Of a DNA stretch of 64,000 nt, positions 23,700-35,260 are shown piece by piece. A program made the translations under genes and the position numbers. The stretch is from Cryptomeria japonica. Its lineage: Eukaryota; Streptophyta; Pinopsida; Cupressales; Cupressaceae. The DNA lies in assembly GCF_030272615.1 (NCBI RefSeq), contig NC_081409.1, positions 527,430,291 through 527,494,290 of the forward strand, read 5' to 3'. A model generated the notes under the pieces. That model made no database searches and had not been told where the DNA came from. It worked only from the letters and a program-made list of their open reading frames with translations. How positions within the stretch are numbered: position 1 is the stretch's first letter; each line of letters begins with the position of its first letter.

Positions 23700-24377
23700 A
23701 CGTGGCATGTCATGAGAGCATGCTCCTTCCCATAGTATTATTTTCACACATAGCCTTATTGTTGGAGTGTTGTGGAGCCCTATCATTGCTTTTGCTTGCA
23801 TGAAATGTGGGCCTATTTTAGGTTGTTTGGAGGGTTCATGGTTACGCTTTACAAGTTTTTGGTGTTTTTTTATTGATATTTATAGGTCCTTGAAGTTATT
23901 GCTAGTTGCACCTTATGGTTTCCTCATCTTGTGGTTGATAGATTTGAATTATTTTCATTAGTGGCCCTTTATCTTTGTACCCAACTTCATCCTTGGTGGC
24001 TCCACTAGTACATTCAATGCTTGGATTTTCTATTAGTTGCAGCCTTCATTCCATTACTGCCTTCAGAGCCACAATCACATTTGTAATTTTCGATTTATTG
24101 AAACCTCCTTCAGGAAATATGGATTCTTTTAGTCTTATCTTCCTTGCCATACCACAATTAGCGCCCCTTTACTTTCAACGCCTCTGTCCTACTATTGGTT
24201 TCCACCATTTTTTGGTACTTTCCCTCTATGTTTGCGCCCCCATCCAACCTAGCACCATTCTTATTTTTGGAAAATCAACCACTCCAATTTTTATGAAGGT
24301 ATTAATCCATTCAACACGATGACCTCTATCAACATTCCAAGCCTTGTGTATGTTGTTAATTGGATTGCAATACAACT

Positions 24378-24872
24378 AGGGGAAGCATACCAGTTTCTGT
24401 TTTAGCTAATTTTGTGCACCCATGGATTCTAAACGGTACATCAGATTTTGAGGATTTTTTTGGTTGTCTCCGCATGCGACTTAACTATTTATAGCTATTG
24501 TTCTAGCTTCTGGGTAGTAATGATGCATGTTGTGGGATATGTTATGTACACAAGGGTCAAAAAATACACATTTTAAAGTTTCGCTTGATACCTGCTTAAA
24601 GGTGCCCTAATAGCTGTGCACTTAAAATTGCCAATACTTATGCACAAATGCCCCTGTAGTCGTGCACTATGGGTACCAATAGTGGTGCACAAATGGGCCA
24701 ATTATGGTCCACAAATGCTAAAAAATGGGCAGCTATTGGTACATTTGAAATTTAGTAATGGGCTTTTAAATTTTATTTTATTTTGGTTTCTTTAAAGTTA
24801 GTAATTGGGGTGTTGGGTGTGCAAGGAGTGAATAGTTATTGGAACATGGGCAATAATTGGTGCGCTTCCCCT
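24378..24872. mobile_element. 495-bp MITE-like element
   Basis: AGGGGAAGCATACCAGTT at 24378 and AATTGGTGCGCTTCCCCT at 24872 are inverted repeats with a few mismatches. Flanking ATACAACT (left) and ATACACAACT (right) look like an 8-bp TSD with a two-base insertion, which would suit hAT. The interior repeats GTGCAC-containing words and has no ORF. Confidence 0.65.
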
Positions 24873-25819
24873 ATACACAACTGAAAACATTTAACAAAGG
24901 TTGTTCCCATCATTTTAGGTGACTTGGTCAACTCACAATGCTACAACAATCTTCAACGACTCCTCCCTCACGACTTGAATGCCCTCATCAATTTACACGT
25001 TGCAAATAGTCAATTTGGCATCTCCCAAGCACCTATAGATTATGTGAACTTTTCCCACTTTAGTAAAGAATCTTCAACGCCCACCTCATTTTGAAATTAC
25101 ACTCAATGCTATGGTTAAGAGTTTTTTGTTTATGTGACATTTGTCAACAATCCTTCATGTGAATCGAACAATTATTTATAACAACAACTAAAGTCTAGAT
25201 TAACCTTTAGCTTAAGCCATTCGTGGTTTCATTAGTTAGTAGGTTATCATGTTAAGAGGGGAGCATTTTAAGCCATTGTTAAGGGGGGAGGTGGTGCGAG
25301 GGCGGGGGAGAGGTGGGACTTTTTCTTTTTGCCATAACCTATCAATGGAGGGAGTCGATGGATAAATTTTTTCATGCCGATTGTAATGAATAGTTGGAGG
25401 GCAAGGATTATCTCTCTTAGTGCGATCTTCTTTTCTTTTTATTTTTGTTGTATTAAAATAGGCCAACTTTATGGGAACTTGATTGTTTAATAAATTTTAA
25501 ACAATAGTTCAAAATTGAGCAATGATTTTTGCAAAAGTTAATGTTTTTTCATTTTCCACGCATTGGACCTTATTGCCTTATAAAACACACTAAGTTATAA
25601 AGTGCCATAATTTGGAGGGTCAACATTCAAATATGCTATGAATTTTGGGGGTTTTGAAGGTTTGCAAGACACAAATTCAAGTGCCTTGTTGATTGTGCAC
25701 TATGGATCTTAAAATTGATTATCACACATGAAAATTCAAAGTACAACAACTTCTATAGTCTAAGTGATTATGGCAAATTGTTAATGGACAACAAATGTAG
25801 TTTATTAGAGATTTTGAAC

Positions 25820-26690
25820 AACCATCCCCACCCCACCTCCCAACTATAGAGGAAAGGGCCATAGTAGTTTGCATTACCGGGTGGGGGGGACCCCTTTCTA
25901 TCTCCTCCCACCCACTTCAAGTCTTGACTGCAGTACCATAGAATTTTAGGGCCCCTACTATTCTAATGGGGTGCTCTACTATTCTATGGATAAACTTGAT
26001 AGCCCTTGCCGAATAGTAGGGGCATCAATAGGTGCTAGAATCTTTATTGGCATGTTACGTATAGAATTTGAAGCCCTAATATGCCTAAATTGTTGGGGCA
26101 AAAACAACAGCTCTGCGTGCAAACCCTGTTCGAAATCCTATTTCATATCCTTTAGTTTTTTGTTTTTGATCTGGGTGTTCATGCATGAGGAGCAATTGTT
26201 GACCCAAAATCAACAAATGATCCGGCTGGGGCAAATACTACAGTTGAAGTGGTTGTTGATCTGGTATCATACCCATATCTAGTAGCATATCCGACAGATC
26301 GAGATCCAGAGCTAGATGCAGGTTACCTAGTGCTATAGCCCATTCCAAAGCTATAAGTTTCTTCGCCACCGACACCACCCCACTCAGATCGATATAAAGT
26401 AGCAGTTCGTCTAGCATATTTTCTAGTTCGATAGGCAATTGGGTCTTTGTCTCGCTTTAGTGTTGCTGAATCTATCTTCGCTTCTAGTGATCGATGCCCA
26501 TGTGCACAAAGTCGGAACACCCCTGAACTGCTTTATCTTCCTCCCACTCCAGCCCCCTACAATTCTATGGGGGTAGGGCTTGATTGCAGTACCATAGTAT
26601 TTGAGGGAATGTGTTCATTAATAATAAACCTACACTCGACCTACAATTCTATGGAGCTAAAATCGAGCTAAAATAAGAACTATTGTTTCC
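25820..26690. other. GC-rich repeat block of unknown class
   Basis: TTGAYTGCAGTACCATAG occurs at about 25924 and 26580 in the same orientation. GGGCCCCTACTATTC near 25950 is mirrored by GAATAGTAGGGGC near 26012. A minus-strand frame at 26238-26520 reads as possible protein (SEWGGVGGEETYSF) but has a stop and no known motif. The GGGCCCCTACTATTC word recurs at about 37236. It may be a DNA-element fragment. Confidence 0.35.
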
Positions 26691-26779
26691 CACCCACCCG
26701 CTAAAGCGCTTGAACTGCCATGAACGACAAATTTACTTATCGAAACAAGTTAGATGAAGAATGGGAATTGTAGATCTTG

Positions 26780-28158
26780 TTTATGATAATTTAAAATTTC
26801 ACATTACTAGTTGAACTCTCTTAAGCAAATGTGGGACAAATTTAATGATCTTTTTGGTATAATTAGTGAATTCAATGTATTTCAACTAGATGTAGAATAA
26901 AAAACATTGTCTCATGATGCCTTCCCTTTTATTGAAGACTTTTTGTTTAGTTTAAGACTTTTGTTTCTCGACTTAAAAGTTTTAGTAAAACAAAAATAGA
27001 TAAAAAGTGTGTGTTCTTTGTCCTATCAAAGATAAAAGTTTCTTATCAGATGTCTAATTCAGATGCTCTTCGAATAACACATGTAATGCCTTCTAATTTT
27101 GTGTTAGGCTTGCAAGAGAACAATCTAAGTTAATATCTATGGATGTTATCACTTCTTAAAAACAACAAGCATTAGTTGTCCAATCCTCCAAGGGAAAGAA
27201 ACAAACTAAGGGATCAAAATTATAGACTCATATTTGTCATCAAAAGGAAAAACTTATGAGATGATCAAATGTACTTATTATAAGAAATAAGGGCATGAAG
27301 AGCACCAATGTTTTAAAAGGAAAATGAGGAAATGAGGCATCTTCTTCAACAACATTACATTCTATTTCCTACATCCAAGACGTGTTTTCTCTTCTCCATC
27401 TTTATCAACCACAATTTCAAATAATGTTAAGAATAAGGGTATGCCACTCTTTTCTTCTATAAATAACACATCACACAAGTGGCTTCTTGTTTCTAGAGCA
27501 TCACACAACATGGCCACATCCAAGGAACTATTTTTACATTCGAGCCTTATTCATTCCGACCAATATTGATGGTGAATAACAACTATGTGTCAACCCTTTG
27601 AAAAGGATTTATTAAAATTGGTGAAGGAACATTCGATGATGTACTTTATGTACCTTCCTTATCCACCAATCTCCTTTCCGTTTATTAGATTACACATAAT
27701 GGCATAGGAAAACAATTGAATTCACAAAACATTCCATGATCATCAAAGATTTACAAAGTAGAGACATCATTGTCATAGGTCATGCTAATCATGATTCCAT
27801 ATTGTATTCATTTTCTTCATTTAGTTTTGTCGACTTTGATGATGGTTTGAGTATACATTCCATGATCATCAAAGATTTACAAAGTAGAGACATCATTGTC
27901 ATAGGTCATGCTAATCATGATTCCATATTGTATTCATTTTCTTCATTTAGTTTTGTCGACTTTGATGATGGTTTGAGTATATATTTTGGCTATTGGAACC
28001 TTGGAGTTCTATCCTCCTCATTAGTTCCTACACCTTTCACTAATATCACATCTCCTTTACCTTCCACTTCTCCAATGTTGAGTGTTCCTACTTCATTGAT
28101 TTCTCTTGATTTAGGGCATTACGATATTCACAGTTGTGTTTCCACTATATTTGATTGA
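26780..28158 (+). pseudogene. Copia gag-protease relic
   Basis: The gag part, with frameshifts and stops, contains KMWDKFNDLFG and the AFPFIEDF segment typical of Copia gag (UBN2-type) at 26830-26960. At 27270-27311 a zinc knuckle is visible with the right spacing, C-x2-Y-x4-H-x4-C, its second Cys changed to Tyr and a stop inside. At about 27480 the protease active site, normally D-S/T-G-A, reads VSRAS, so catalysis is lost. A VLYVP-type segment and a gag-pre-integrase-like stretch follow, then a perfect 126-bp duplication. The frame closes at 28156-28158. Confidence 0.65.
27730..27981 (+). repeat. Perfect 126-bp tandem duplication
   Basis: 27730-27855 and 27856-27981 look identical base for base. 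The unit is 42 codons and keeps the frame, so the peptide MIIKDLQSRDIIVIGHANHD appears twice. The lack of differences in an otherwise decayed element indicates a recent event or an assembly duplication. Confidence 0.9.
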
Positions 28159-28751
28159 GATGATTAACTAGTGGACATATCAGACTTGTTTAGTGAATCC
28201 CGTTTTATAGAGTTCACAAGCACTTTTGATGACAACAACATCAATGTTCTTGTCAACTCATCTACATCTTTGGTTCTTGTTCTGCATCAACCTTGACATT
28301 GAACATTTGAGTAGATTTTAGAGATTTCTTCATTGCCTTTGGATCTTGTGCATCATTCAGAGACTTATATTTTTCTCACATGGGAAGATTTCATGCACCT
28401 ATTTGTAGTTTGTCTTCTTACATGAATAAATGTTGTTCAACATTCAAGGATCACATTCTGTATTCTTCTTTGAGCATCACTCAATATTGCAAGTTCTATC
28501 ATTTCATGTGGGGTCCATAGTCTCTCTCTATCTCTCCTATGTTGGAAATATTTCTTCTACTTATGTTTTATAAGTAGTCCTTGGGGAGTCATCATGAGTC
28601 CTTCCTTCTATCTTCTATATTATTTTCTCGTGGGGTTTTTCTCCCTTTTCTCTCATTTTTGAGAAATTTGTACATGAGTACCTAACATGGCCTAGTAGCC
28701 AGAACTCAACATCATGCATACATTACTCCCTAAGTTGCACTTAAGAGGGGG

Positions 28752-29146
28752 TGTAGTGCAAATAGAGTCATTATACATCTAGTTTGGATATCATTTTTCT
28801 AGGATTGACCTATTCACACCTAGCTTAAGTTTATAGTAGACTTTTTCACGCTTTTGTCTCATTTCATAGCATTGAGACATGTGTCCTCACCATTTGAGAC
28901 ACATGTTGCATGCATACTTGATACTTGCTCACACACTTGTCAATTGGGATCACAAGTGTTGAACCTTTGGAGGGGTGGTCAAAGTTTCGCTCCTACCTTC
29001 TCACCTCCTTATCCTTACCTATATATGCAATGCTTCTATCTACATTTTATACACTCTTTATTTTATATTGATAGACACATTATTGTGCTCATTGTTTCAC
29101 TTGTGGAAGGTTATCAATTCACACTTTCAGATCTTGGCTAATTCCA
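28752..29146 (+). mobile_element. 3' LTR of the decayed Copia element
   Basis: It starts TGTAGTGCAAATAG directly after a purine tract and ends GGCTAATTCCA. Length is 395 bp. The right flank is ATAAA; no matching left TSD can be read because the left end of the element is lost. Confidence 0.7.
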
Positions 29147-30124
29147 ATAAACTAATTGAAATAAATATCACAACCAAATAAAATCCTTTGTATATCTTGA
29201 ATTCATTTCTCATTTTTAAATTTTCTTAATATCATATGTATACTTTTAACATAACAAAGAAAATAAGAAAATATGATATGTATAAAATTTTGTAAGCAAT
29301 AGACATGTGAATAGTTGACAAATGATAAAAGGCCATCTTATATCATCAATTATAAATTTACTAGCCTTTGATAAGAAAATAAATGAAGGACTAAATCATT
29401 ATGAGTATGCAATATTCACCAGATTTTTTAATATATAAATTTCTAAGAAGTTGAAACCTTTCATTGTTTTATCTTGGAAAAGCACAACAAATAACTTTCT
29501 TCAAACCTATGTATCATAGCCAAGAAAACTATATTAACAATTTTTATATATGTAACCCATTTATAATATTTCTTATGAAACACTAATGTTTCCAATGTAC
29601 AAGAAAATAAGATATTGAAAAACAAAAATATCTTTGATAAGCTAATTCAAATTTCAATGATCCTACAAAATCAAACCAACAATAATTATAAAGAGGAACA
29701 TGAAATATGGAGTTGAGGAAAGTGACCTCTATTGAGGAGGAATGAATACCCTTCGAGGTTGAAGATTGTACTGATAGGGTACCTATATGAAGCCTTACAA
29801 CAAGAGTGAGAGAGGTGGCGTATAGGAGATGTTGTAATATCTTGGGGCTAATTCAATTTTTTGTAATATTTCTAAAGGTAGCCAATAGCTAATAAAATCA
29901 ATAAAATCTTAAAATTTTATTACATGGTGGCTTCTATAGTGTATAGGGATGTTAGTTGAGATTTGTAGGCCACTTGACTTGGTAGTTTTCATTAGACCTC
30001 CTAGTCTAGACTACATCAAAATGAGGTGTTATGTGTCTTCAAATTTCTAATTTTTTTTTAGCTGTATGATAAGAATTATTGAAATTGTAAAGAGTTGTGA
30101 GACATGTTGTTTGATATTTGAGAA
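29147..30124 (-). other. AT-rich interval with a gypsy 3'-end relic
   Basis: 29147-29690 shows nothing. 29700-30020 is similar to about 35560-36020 (shared words TAGCTAATAA, GGTGGCTTCTAT, GTTGAGATT, CCTAGTCTAGA). On the minus strand both give broken peptides resembling the chromodomain end of gypsy pol (here NYQVKW). It is a weak, decayed match. Confidence 0.4.
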
Positions 30125-30145
30125 TGTTTAAAAAGAGAGTTTGTT

Positions 30146-31993
30146 TTGGATTAAAGCAAAAATAGGTTTTGAAGGGGCCCTGAAACCCTTTATAAAGAAG
30201 ATTCTAAAAGGTTTAGAATCAAAACATCAAACCCTCAACCAAAAAGTTGTCCTGACAAAAGGAACATGAAAGCACCAAACAACTAGGGGTTAAAACGACA
30301 CCCATAACCAAAAACATGGTTTTTAAAAAAAATAGGCCCCCACAACCTAAAACAAAGCTGCAAAAAGAATAGCCAGCAACAAGCCTAAAATTAGTCCCCA
30401 ACCAAGCACCATCAAGATTTACATTTAGAGTTGCTCTTATGGGATCAGAGAGTCATGTCAAAAGAAGGCTTAGAGAACTTCGCTTTCTTGCCCTTAACAG
30501 AAATCCATCCCTCTTCCACTTGCGCTGCCTTGTCATGCCAAGCCAGCGCGCCAAAATCCCGAGAATGAATGCCGACAGCCATTGTGTCAGCCGCACCAGA
30601 TCCAGCATACGACAAAACCCCAACATCGACATGTGGTGAAATCATCAAACCCCAATCACAACAGACGACCGCACAAGAACCAGTGGACGGCAAAACATCA
30701 ACATCACCAGTCCGCCTTTGCCCGACAGACACAACTGCACCATAACTAGCAGGCGGCAAAACCCCAACATCGACAAGCGATGAAGTAGGCATGGCCTTAT
30801 CAGAAGAGTCACCAGATTTGGTAACCAGAATGCTATCGCTAGAAATAGTAGCTCGAGGCCCATGCTCACGCACTTTAGGGGTTTCAACATGATATTCTTG
30901 CACAGCTTCAATGACCCCACCATCAATGACATCCGAAGAGGATGCCCCGTGACCTTGTGATTCCATGGCAACCACCTTTGAAAAACTCCTATTTTGCTCA
31001 GATTTCTTCTCAATCGTATAATGTTGTTGAGAAGCACCTTTCCACCATGTAGCCATCATTGCCTTTTTCTCAAATCCACATTGTGTAGTCGCATGATTTG
31101 TTTTAAAACATCTTCTGCAATGGAAGGGAATCCTTTCATAGTCCAAAGATTGAACCCAAGAGCCCTTTGAAGATTTGAGAAAAATCCCAGCAGGCAGCCT
31201 TTTTGAAACATCCTTTTCAACCAAAATTCGGGCAAAGGTGAAGTGAAAAATATCATAGGATTCATCATCTACCATCAAAAAATCTCCGAGGGCCTCACCC
31301 ACTTCCTCTAAAAGAGAGTCAGTCCATAAATGAAAGGGGAGATTAGGAAGCCTAACCCAAATGGGGATCTTATTAAATGTTTCAAAAGAAGGGTTGAAAT
31401 TAGAGTGCCAAGGCTTAATCATCAACAAAAATTTGTCCTCCCAGCTAAAGAAATGATCACATAAGATTTTGTTTCTATCCAGGGCATTATCAAATTTAGC
31501 AATAAAAAACCCCTTAGCCAAGGAGAAAATATGAACTTACTAGTAATAAGAGGCTCCCACTGTTCTGAGATCCAAGAGTGCAACTGAGGGAGGCTGGGCC
31601 AAAAACCCTTAAACCGACATATCACACCATGTAAAGAAAGAACAAAAGCATTATGATCAATTTCCTTTTCCGTATCTGCTTTTAGATTAATGGAAATGGC
31701 ATTAGAAATAGGAAAGAACCCACCAAATGACCGTTTCCCTTGCCATGACCTCGGAGCCTCACCAATCTGCTTCTGCTCGACAGACACAACCGCACTAGAA
31801 CCAGCAGATGGCAACGAACCCCTATCACGACAGACGGTCGCACCAGAACTAGTGGATGACAAAACCCTAGCATCACCAGTCCGCCTCTGCCCAACAGACA
31901 CAACTGCACCAAAACTAGTGAGCGACAAAACCCTAGCGAGCGACAAAACCCCATCATCAGTAGGCGACAAAATCTTCTCCATAGTATTCGCTT
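30146..31993 (-). mobile_element. LINE copy carrying ORF1 only
   Basis: It is bracketed by a ~20-bp TSD, AAAAAGAGAGTTTGTT (ending 30145) and AAAAAGTGAGTTTGTT (ending 32013), with one mismatch and one indel over the whole duplication. On the minus strand the 3' end reads TTTAATCC then AAAA, related to the other LINE ends. ORF1 begins about 10 bases from the 5' end and stops at 30445; only about 300 bases follow. No endonuclease or RT is present, so the copy is internally deleted or belongs to a non-autonomous form. Confidence 0.8.
30445..31982 (-). pseudogene. LINE ORF1: DUF4283-like domain and CCHC knuckle
   Basis: ORF1 proteins of plant L1-type LINEs bind RNA. A start ATG lies at 31980-31982 and one frameshift near 31530 splits the frame. 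The central part has the DUF4283-type fold: FFIAKFDNALDRNKIL, then FSWEDKFLLMIKPWHSNFNP, then IPIWVRLPNLPFHLW. A zf-CCHC_4-like knuckle follows, with C, C, H and C seen in HCRRCFKTNHATTQCGF. A serine-rich tail closes with WISVKGKKAKFSKPS. Two related repeat segments, each containing AVVSVGQRRTGD, flank the domain: one near 31850-31960 and one near 30680-30760. ORF2 is absent. Confidence 0.75.
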
Positions 31994-32013
31994 TGTTAAA
32001 AAGTGAGTTTGTT

Positions 32014-33022
32014 AGTAATGCTGACATTGGTAAGATGAACGTGAGAAACATAGTTCTTGTCATGAATAGGATGGAGGAAATGTTCAAAATCCTTTAGATT
32101 GAGCTTTGAAATGTGATAGTCACATTGGTTGTAGATCGTAAAAAAATATAGAACATGACAAAGAAAATGGTAATCATGAAAAACTATAATAGGAGGAAGG
32201 GAATATGCGCAACTGCTAGTTCAAGGGAGGAGTGCTCTTTTAGTTCTCTTATAGGGATTAGCAAAGGGTCTAAGATGGAAGTTCCTATTATTTTGGAGTT
32301 AAATTCAAAATTGCTAATTGACTATATCAATGAGTTAGAGTATTTTGTATATGAAATTGTTCATGATCGACAAATATTATGGCACAAGACAAATTGAACG
32401 TTCATGCAACCCTTTGATGGAGAGAATTATAGAGAGAAAGAGTATTGCATGGAGAAATGAGAATCACCCAATGAAATTAGATAGTAGAAAGATTAGAAGA
32501 AAAGTTGTGATCTCATACATATCCATGATTTAACTTGCTTTCCTTTTAATCTCATGATAAATATAACAAGTATTTAATTGGATTTTTTTATTATACTCAT
32601 ACTTACTATCCTTATAGAGTTAAACCTTCTTGATTGGTGTTATAATTATTTACATGTACGAATGTGTTGTGATCCAGTAATAGAGAAAAACTCATGCTAT
32701 TTTGGGGTAGCCCATTCCTAGTTTTTTGTGACCTTCCACACCATCATAGAACAATGGTGATTAGTGTAGCATTCATGTTAAATAATACTATTTTTTTGCA
32801 TTTTCATGGTATTTACTATGACTACGTAAGTTATTTCGTGGTTATATTCAAAGTTGATGTAGAGACTCTATAATGGCCCAAGCCATGTATGGATATGATG
32901 TTATTCCTTTTGGTTGCATTCTTAGTTGATTTATTTTATTTTGGATCAAGTAGTTACTCCTTTGGCCACATGGAACTTTTTATGCATTTTATTCCTAGTT
33001 GTTTACTCGTCCTTCTGGTGGT
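32014..33022. other. Intergenic, no gene seen
   Basis: No conserved protein or repeat was recognised between the LINE TSD and the Copia LTR at 33023. Short plus-strand frames lack motifs. Confidence 0.45.
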
Positions 33023-33184
33023 TGTTGGAAATGTTGTCATTGATGTCAAAGTGTGTTTTGTTCAAGAAGAGAGATTGTTGGAAATATGGTCATTGATGTT
33101 AAGTGAGATTGTCGAGAATAAATCATTGATCACAAAGGTTGTTAATGTCAAATTTTGGGAGATTGTTTGTTATATTGGCTTTAA

Positions 33185-33405
33185 TTGGAGGATAACTTGT
33201 GGAATTTTATTATTTTGAAAGAGGTGTAATTGGAGGTAGACTCATGAAATTTAATTATTTTGAAAGAGTTGTAATTGGAGGTAGACTCATGAAATTTTAT
33301 TTTTTTGAAATAGGTGTAATTAGAGGTGGATTCATGGAATTTAATTATTTTGAAAGAGGCGTAATTGGAGGCCAACTTGTGGAGTTTTATTATTATGGTT
33401 TAGTT
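33185..33405. repeat. 45-bp minisatellite, about 4.6 copies
   Basis: The unit contains GGAGGTAGACTCATG and AATTTAATTATTTTGAAAG; copies follow every 45 bases with substitutions. As 45 is a multiple of three it makes 15-residue periodic frames on both strands, which are not genes. It lies in U3, just upstream of the putative TATA box. Confidence 0.85.
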
Positions 33406-33454
33406 TTGTAGGGATGGCCTATGTGTTTTATGTCAATTTTGGCACCCAAAGGGG

Positions 33455-33462
33455 TATAAAAA
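33455..33462 (+). promoter_or_regulatory. Putative TATA box of the LTR
   Basis: GGTATAAAAAGG lies 50 bases after the minisatellite and is well placed for the U3/R boundary of the LTR starting at 33023. Confidence 0.45.
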
Positions 33463-33849
33463 GGTGTAGTGTGTTTATAAGTACTGGGTGTGAGAAAATA
33501 TTATATCATTTGAATATAGAGTAGAACATATTTAATACAAAGTAGATATTGTGAAGTGTGAAAGTGCAGTAAAATATGCTCATTATCCTTTGAAGAAGCA
33601 ACATCTTGAAGGTGACATTTTGAAAAAGAGGTTGGTGCCTCCTTAAAGAATAGATTGGTGTCTCTTGTTGAGTTGTTTCTTAGTTGTCGGAATTTGTGTC
33701 TCCAGTAGGTTGGTGCCTACAAATTATGTACGAAGGGATTGGTGTCTCTAGTGGGTTGGTGCCTACAAATATTGTTAAGATCATTTTATTTTTGTTGTGG
33801 TTGGATTTGGACAAAACATTTTATTTTTGTTGTGCATGCAAACTATGAA

Positions 33850-35260
33850 CTAAACCTATTTCACAATGGTTGAAGGAGAATGAACTCAATAATCTCAACC
33901 TCTAATTTGATAAGAAAGGGGATAAGCACAAGGTGAATTCAATACTCTTTTATTGAGTTGAAAATGAGCTATGGAAAATATATGAATTGAATGCAAGATC
34001 TAGGGTTAATGATGTGAAATTGACAAGAATTAGCGTGTACATGTAGTTTTAGATCAGAATATGTAGGCATAAAATACAAATTTAGAAAGGGGATGTAGAG
34101 AGGGACTTGTTTCTAAAGCCTAGACATCGACGCGTGGGACATAGGTGCTTGGGGAAATCTCGTCCAAGAAAAAGTGCCCTTGTCCTAGAGTGTCATGTGT
34201 TGGCAAAAAATATGTTTTCTGGATCAGGAAGCCATTCTAAGTGTTTCCCTGAAGTTTCGTCGGAAAAGTGTCAAACATAGGTGCTTGGGGCGACCTTGTT
34301 CTCTACTTTTTGCCTTTGCAAAAGTTGAATATGTAGGTCTCTATCTTCCCTTCCCGAATCTACAAATGTGTCTTCAAATCCTCTTGTCTACACATACAAA
34401 AGAGGAAAATGGTGTTGTTGATAGGAGTTTGCCTAGATCAAACCTCGGGTTGGGAATTAACCCTATAATTGAATTGAAATAGAAATGGAAAGCATTTCTT
34501 GAGAGGGCAGATGCTAGATTTGAAATTGAAATGCTTGAATGAAACTGCTTGATTGAAATTATTATACCTCAATTGATGGTGCAATGCTCTTAGGATAAGT
34601 CCTCCATGTGTTGATGCAATAACATGATAAATCATTATAAATTCCATCACAAAATTATATTTGAAAACATAATTGAAGATGCCTTGATGTAGCTTACTGC
34701 TCTTTAGACTTAGATGTATTTTTGAAGTGTTGCTCTTGAATTGCAATCATAATAAAAGATGATAATGATTGATGATGAAATGAATTAGGAGGGATGTCTT
34801 ATATAGGGATCTCAAAGTAAAATCACCTTTTGGCTGACCTAGAATTATCATATTTTTGCATCAGGGATAATTTTGGAAATAGTAAGACTGACATATTATC
34901 TTCCCAAAATTCTAGCCAAAAAGTATTGGACAAAGGTGCCCGGAGAACCTATGTCCCAACAATATAGGCACAAATTTTTAGGGATGCAAGATAATAAGGT
35001 CATGGCACCAGAAATATAATTTATATGAAAAGATATAATATTTAGATGTGGAAAAATGTGCATTGAACTTTGAAATGACATAAGACCCATATAGGCACAC
35101 TTAAAATAAGGTCTAACTAATAAAGTGTTGATGTAATAAAGTGAAATAGGACTCATAATAAAATATTAATGTAATATAATAAAGGTCCTATAATGGATAG
35201 ATGAATGGGAAATACTAAAATGAGTACTAGGAGAGTGCAAAATTGGACACCCTAAGTAAA
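33850..35260 (-). other. Probable LTR-like insertion, boundaries unresolved
   Basis: This block interrupts the LTR. A minus-strand CTATATAAG lies at about 34798-34806, and the minus strand could begin TGTCCAATTTTGC at 35249. No TSD was found. Plus-strand frames at 34195-34482 show no motif. Confidence 0.35.

Larger units (their letters stand above)
23700..26779. other. Non-coding interval of the Copia element
   Basis: Apart from the MITE and the block at 25820-26690, no gene is seen. Plus-strand open frames at 23767-24322 show no motif and are not called. Confidence 0.4.
23473..29146 (+). mobile_element. Decayed Copia element, pol mostly missing
   Basis: A partial left LTR (23473-23699) and a right LTR (28752-29146) share a long stretch, including ACACACTTGTC, ACAAGTGTTG and CAATTCACACTTT, and end in GATCTTGGCTAATTYCA. 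Between them are gag and protease relics (26780-27520) and a polypurine tract, AAGAGGGGG, immediately before the right LTR. Integrase, RT and RNase H were not found. A MITE (24378-24872) and another repeat block (25820-26690) lie between the left LTR and gag. Confidence 0.7.

Noticed and set aside
23767-24322. Plus-strand ORFs of 64 and 115 codons
   Set aside because: No motif, no codon pattern, and they lie in the non-coding part of a Copia relic.
33181-33411. Periodic ORFs on both strands with a 15-residue unit
   Set aside because: Produced by the 45-bp minisatellite, which is divisible by three; both strands are open for that reason.
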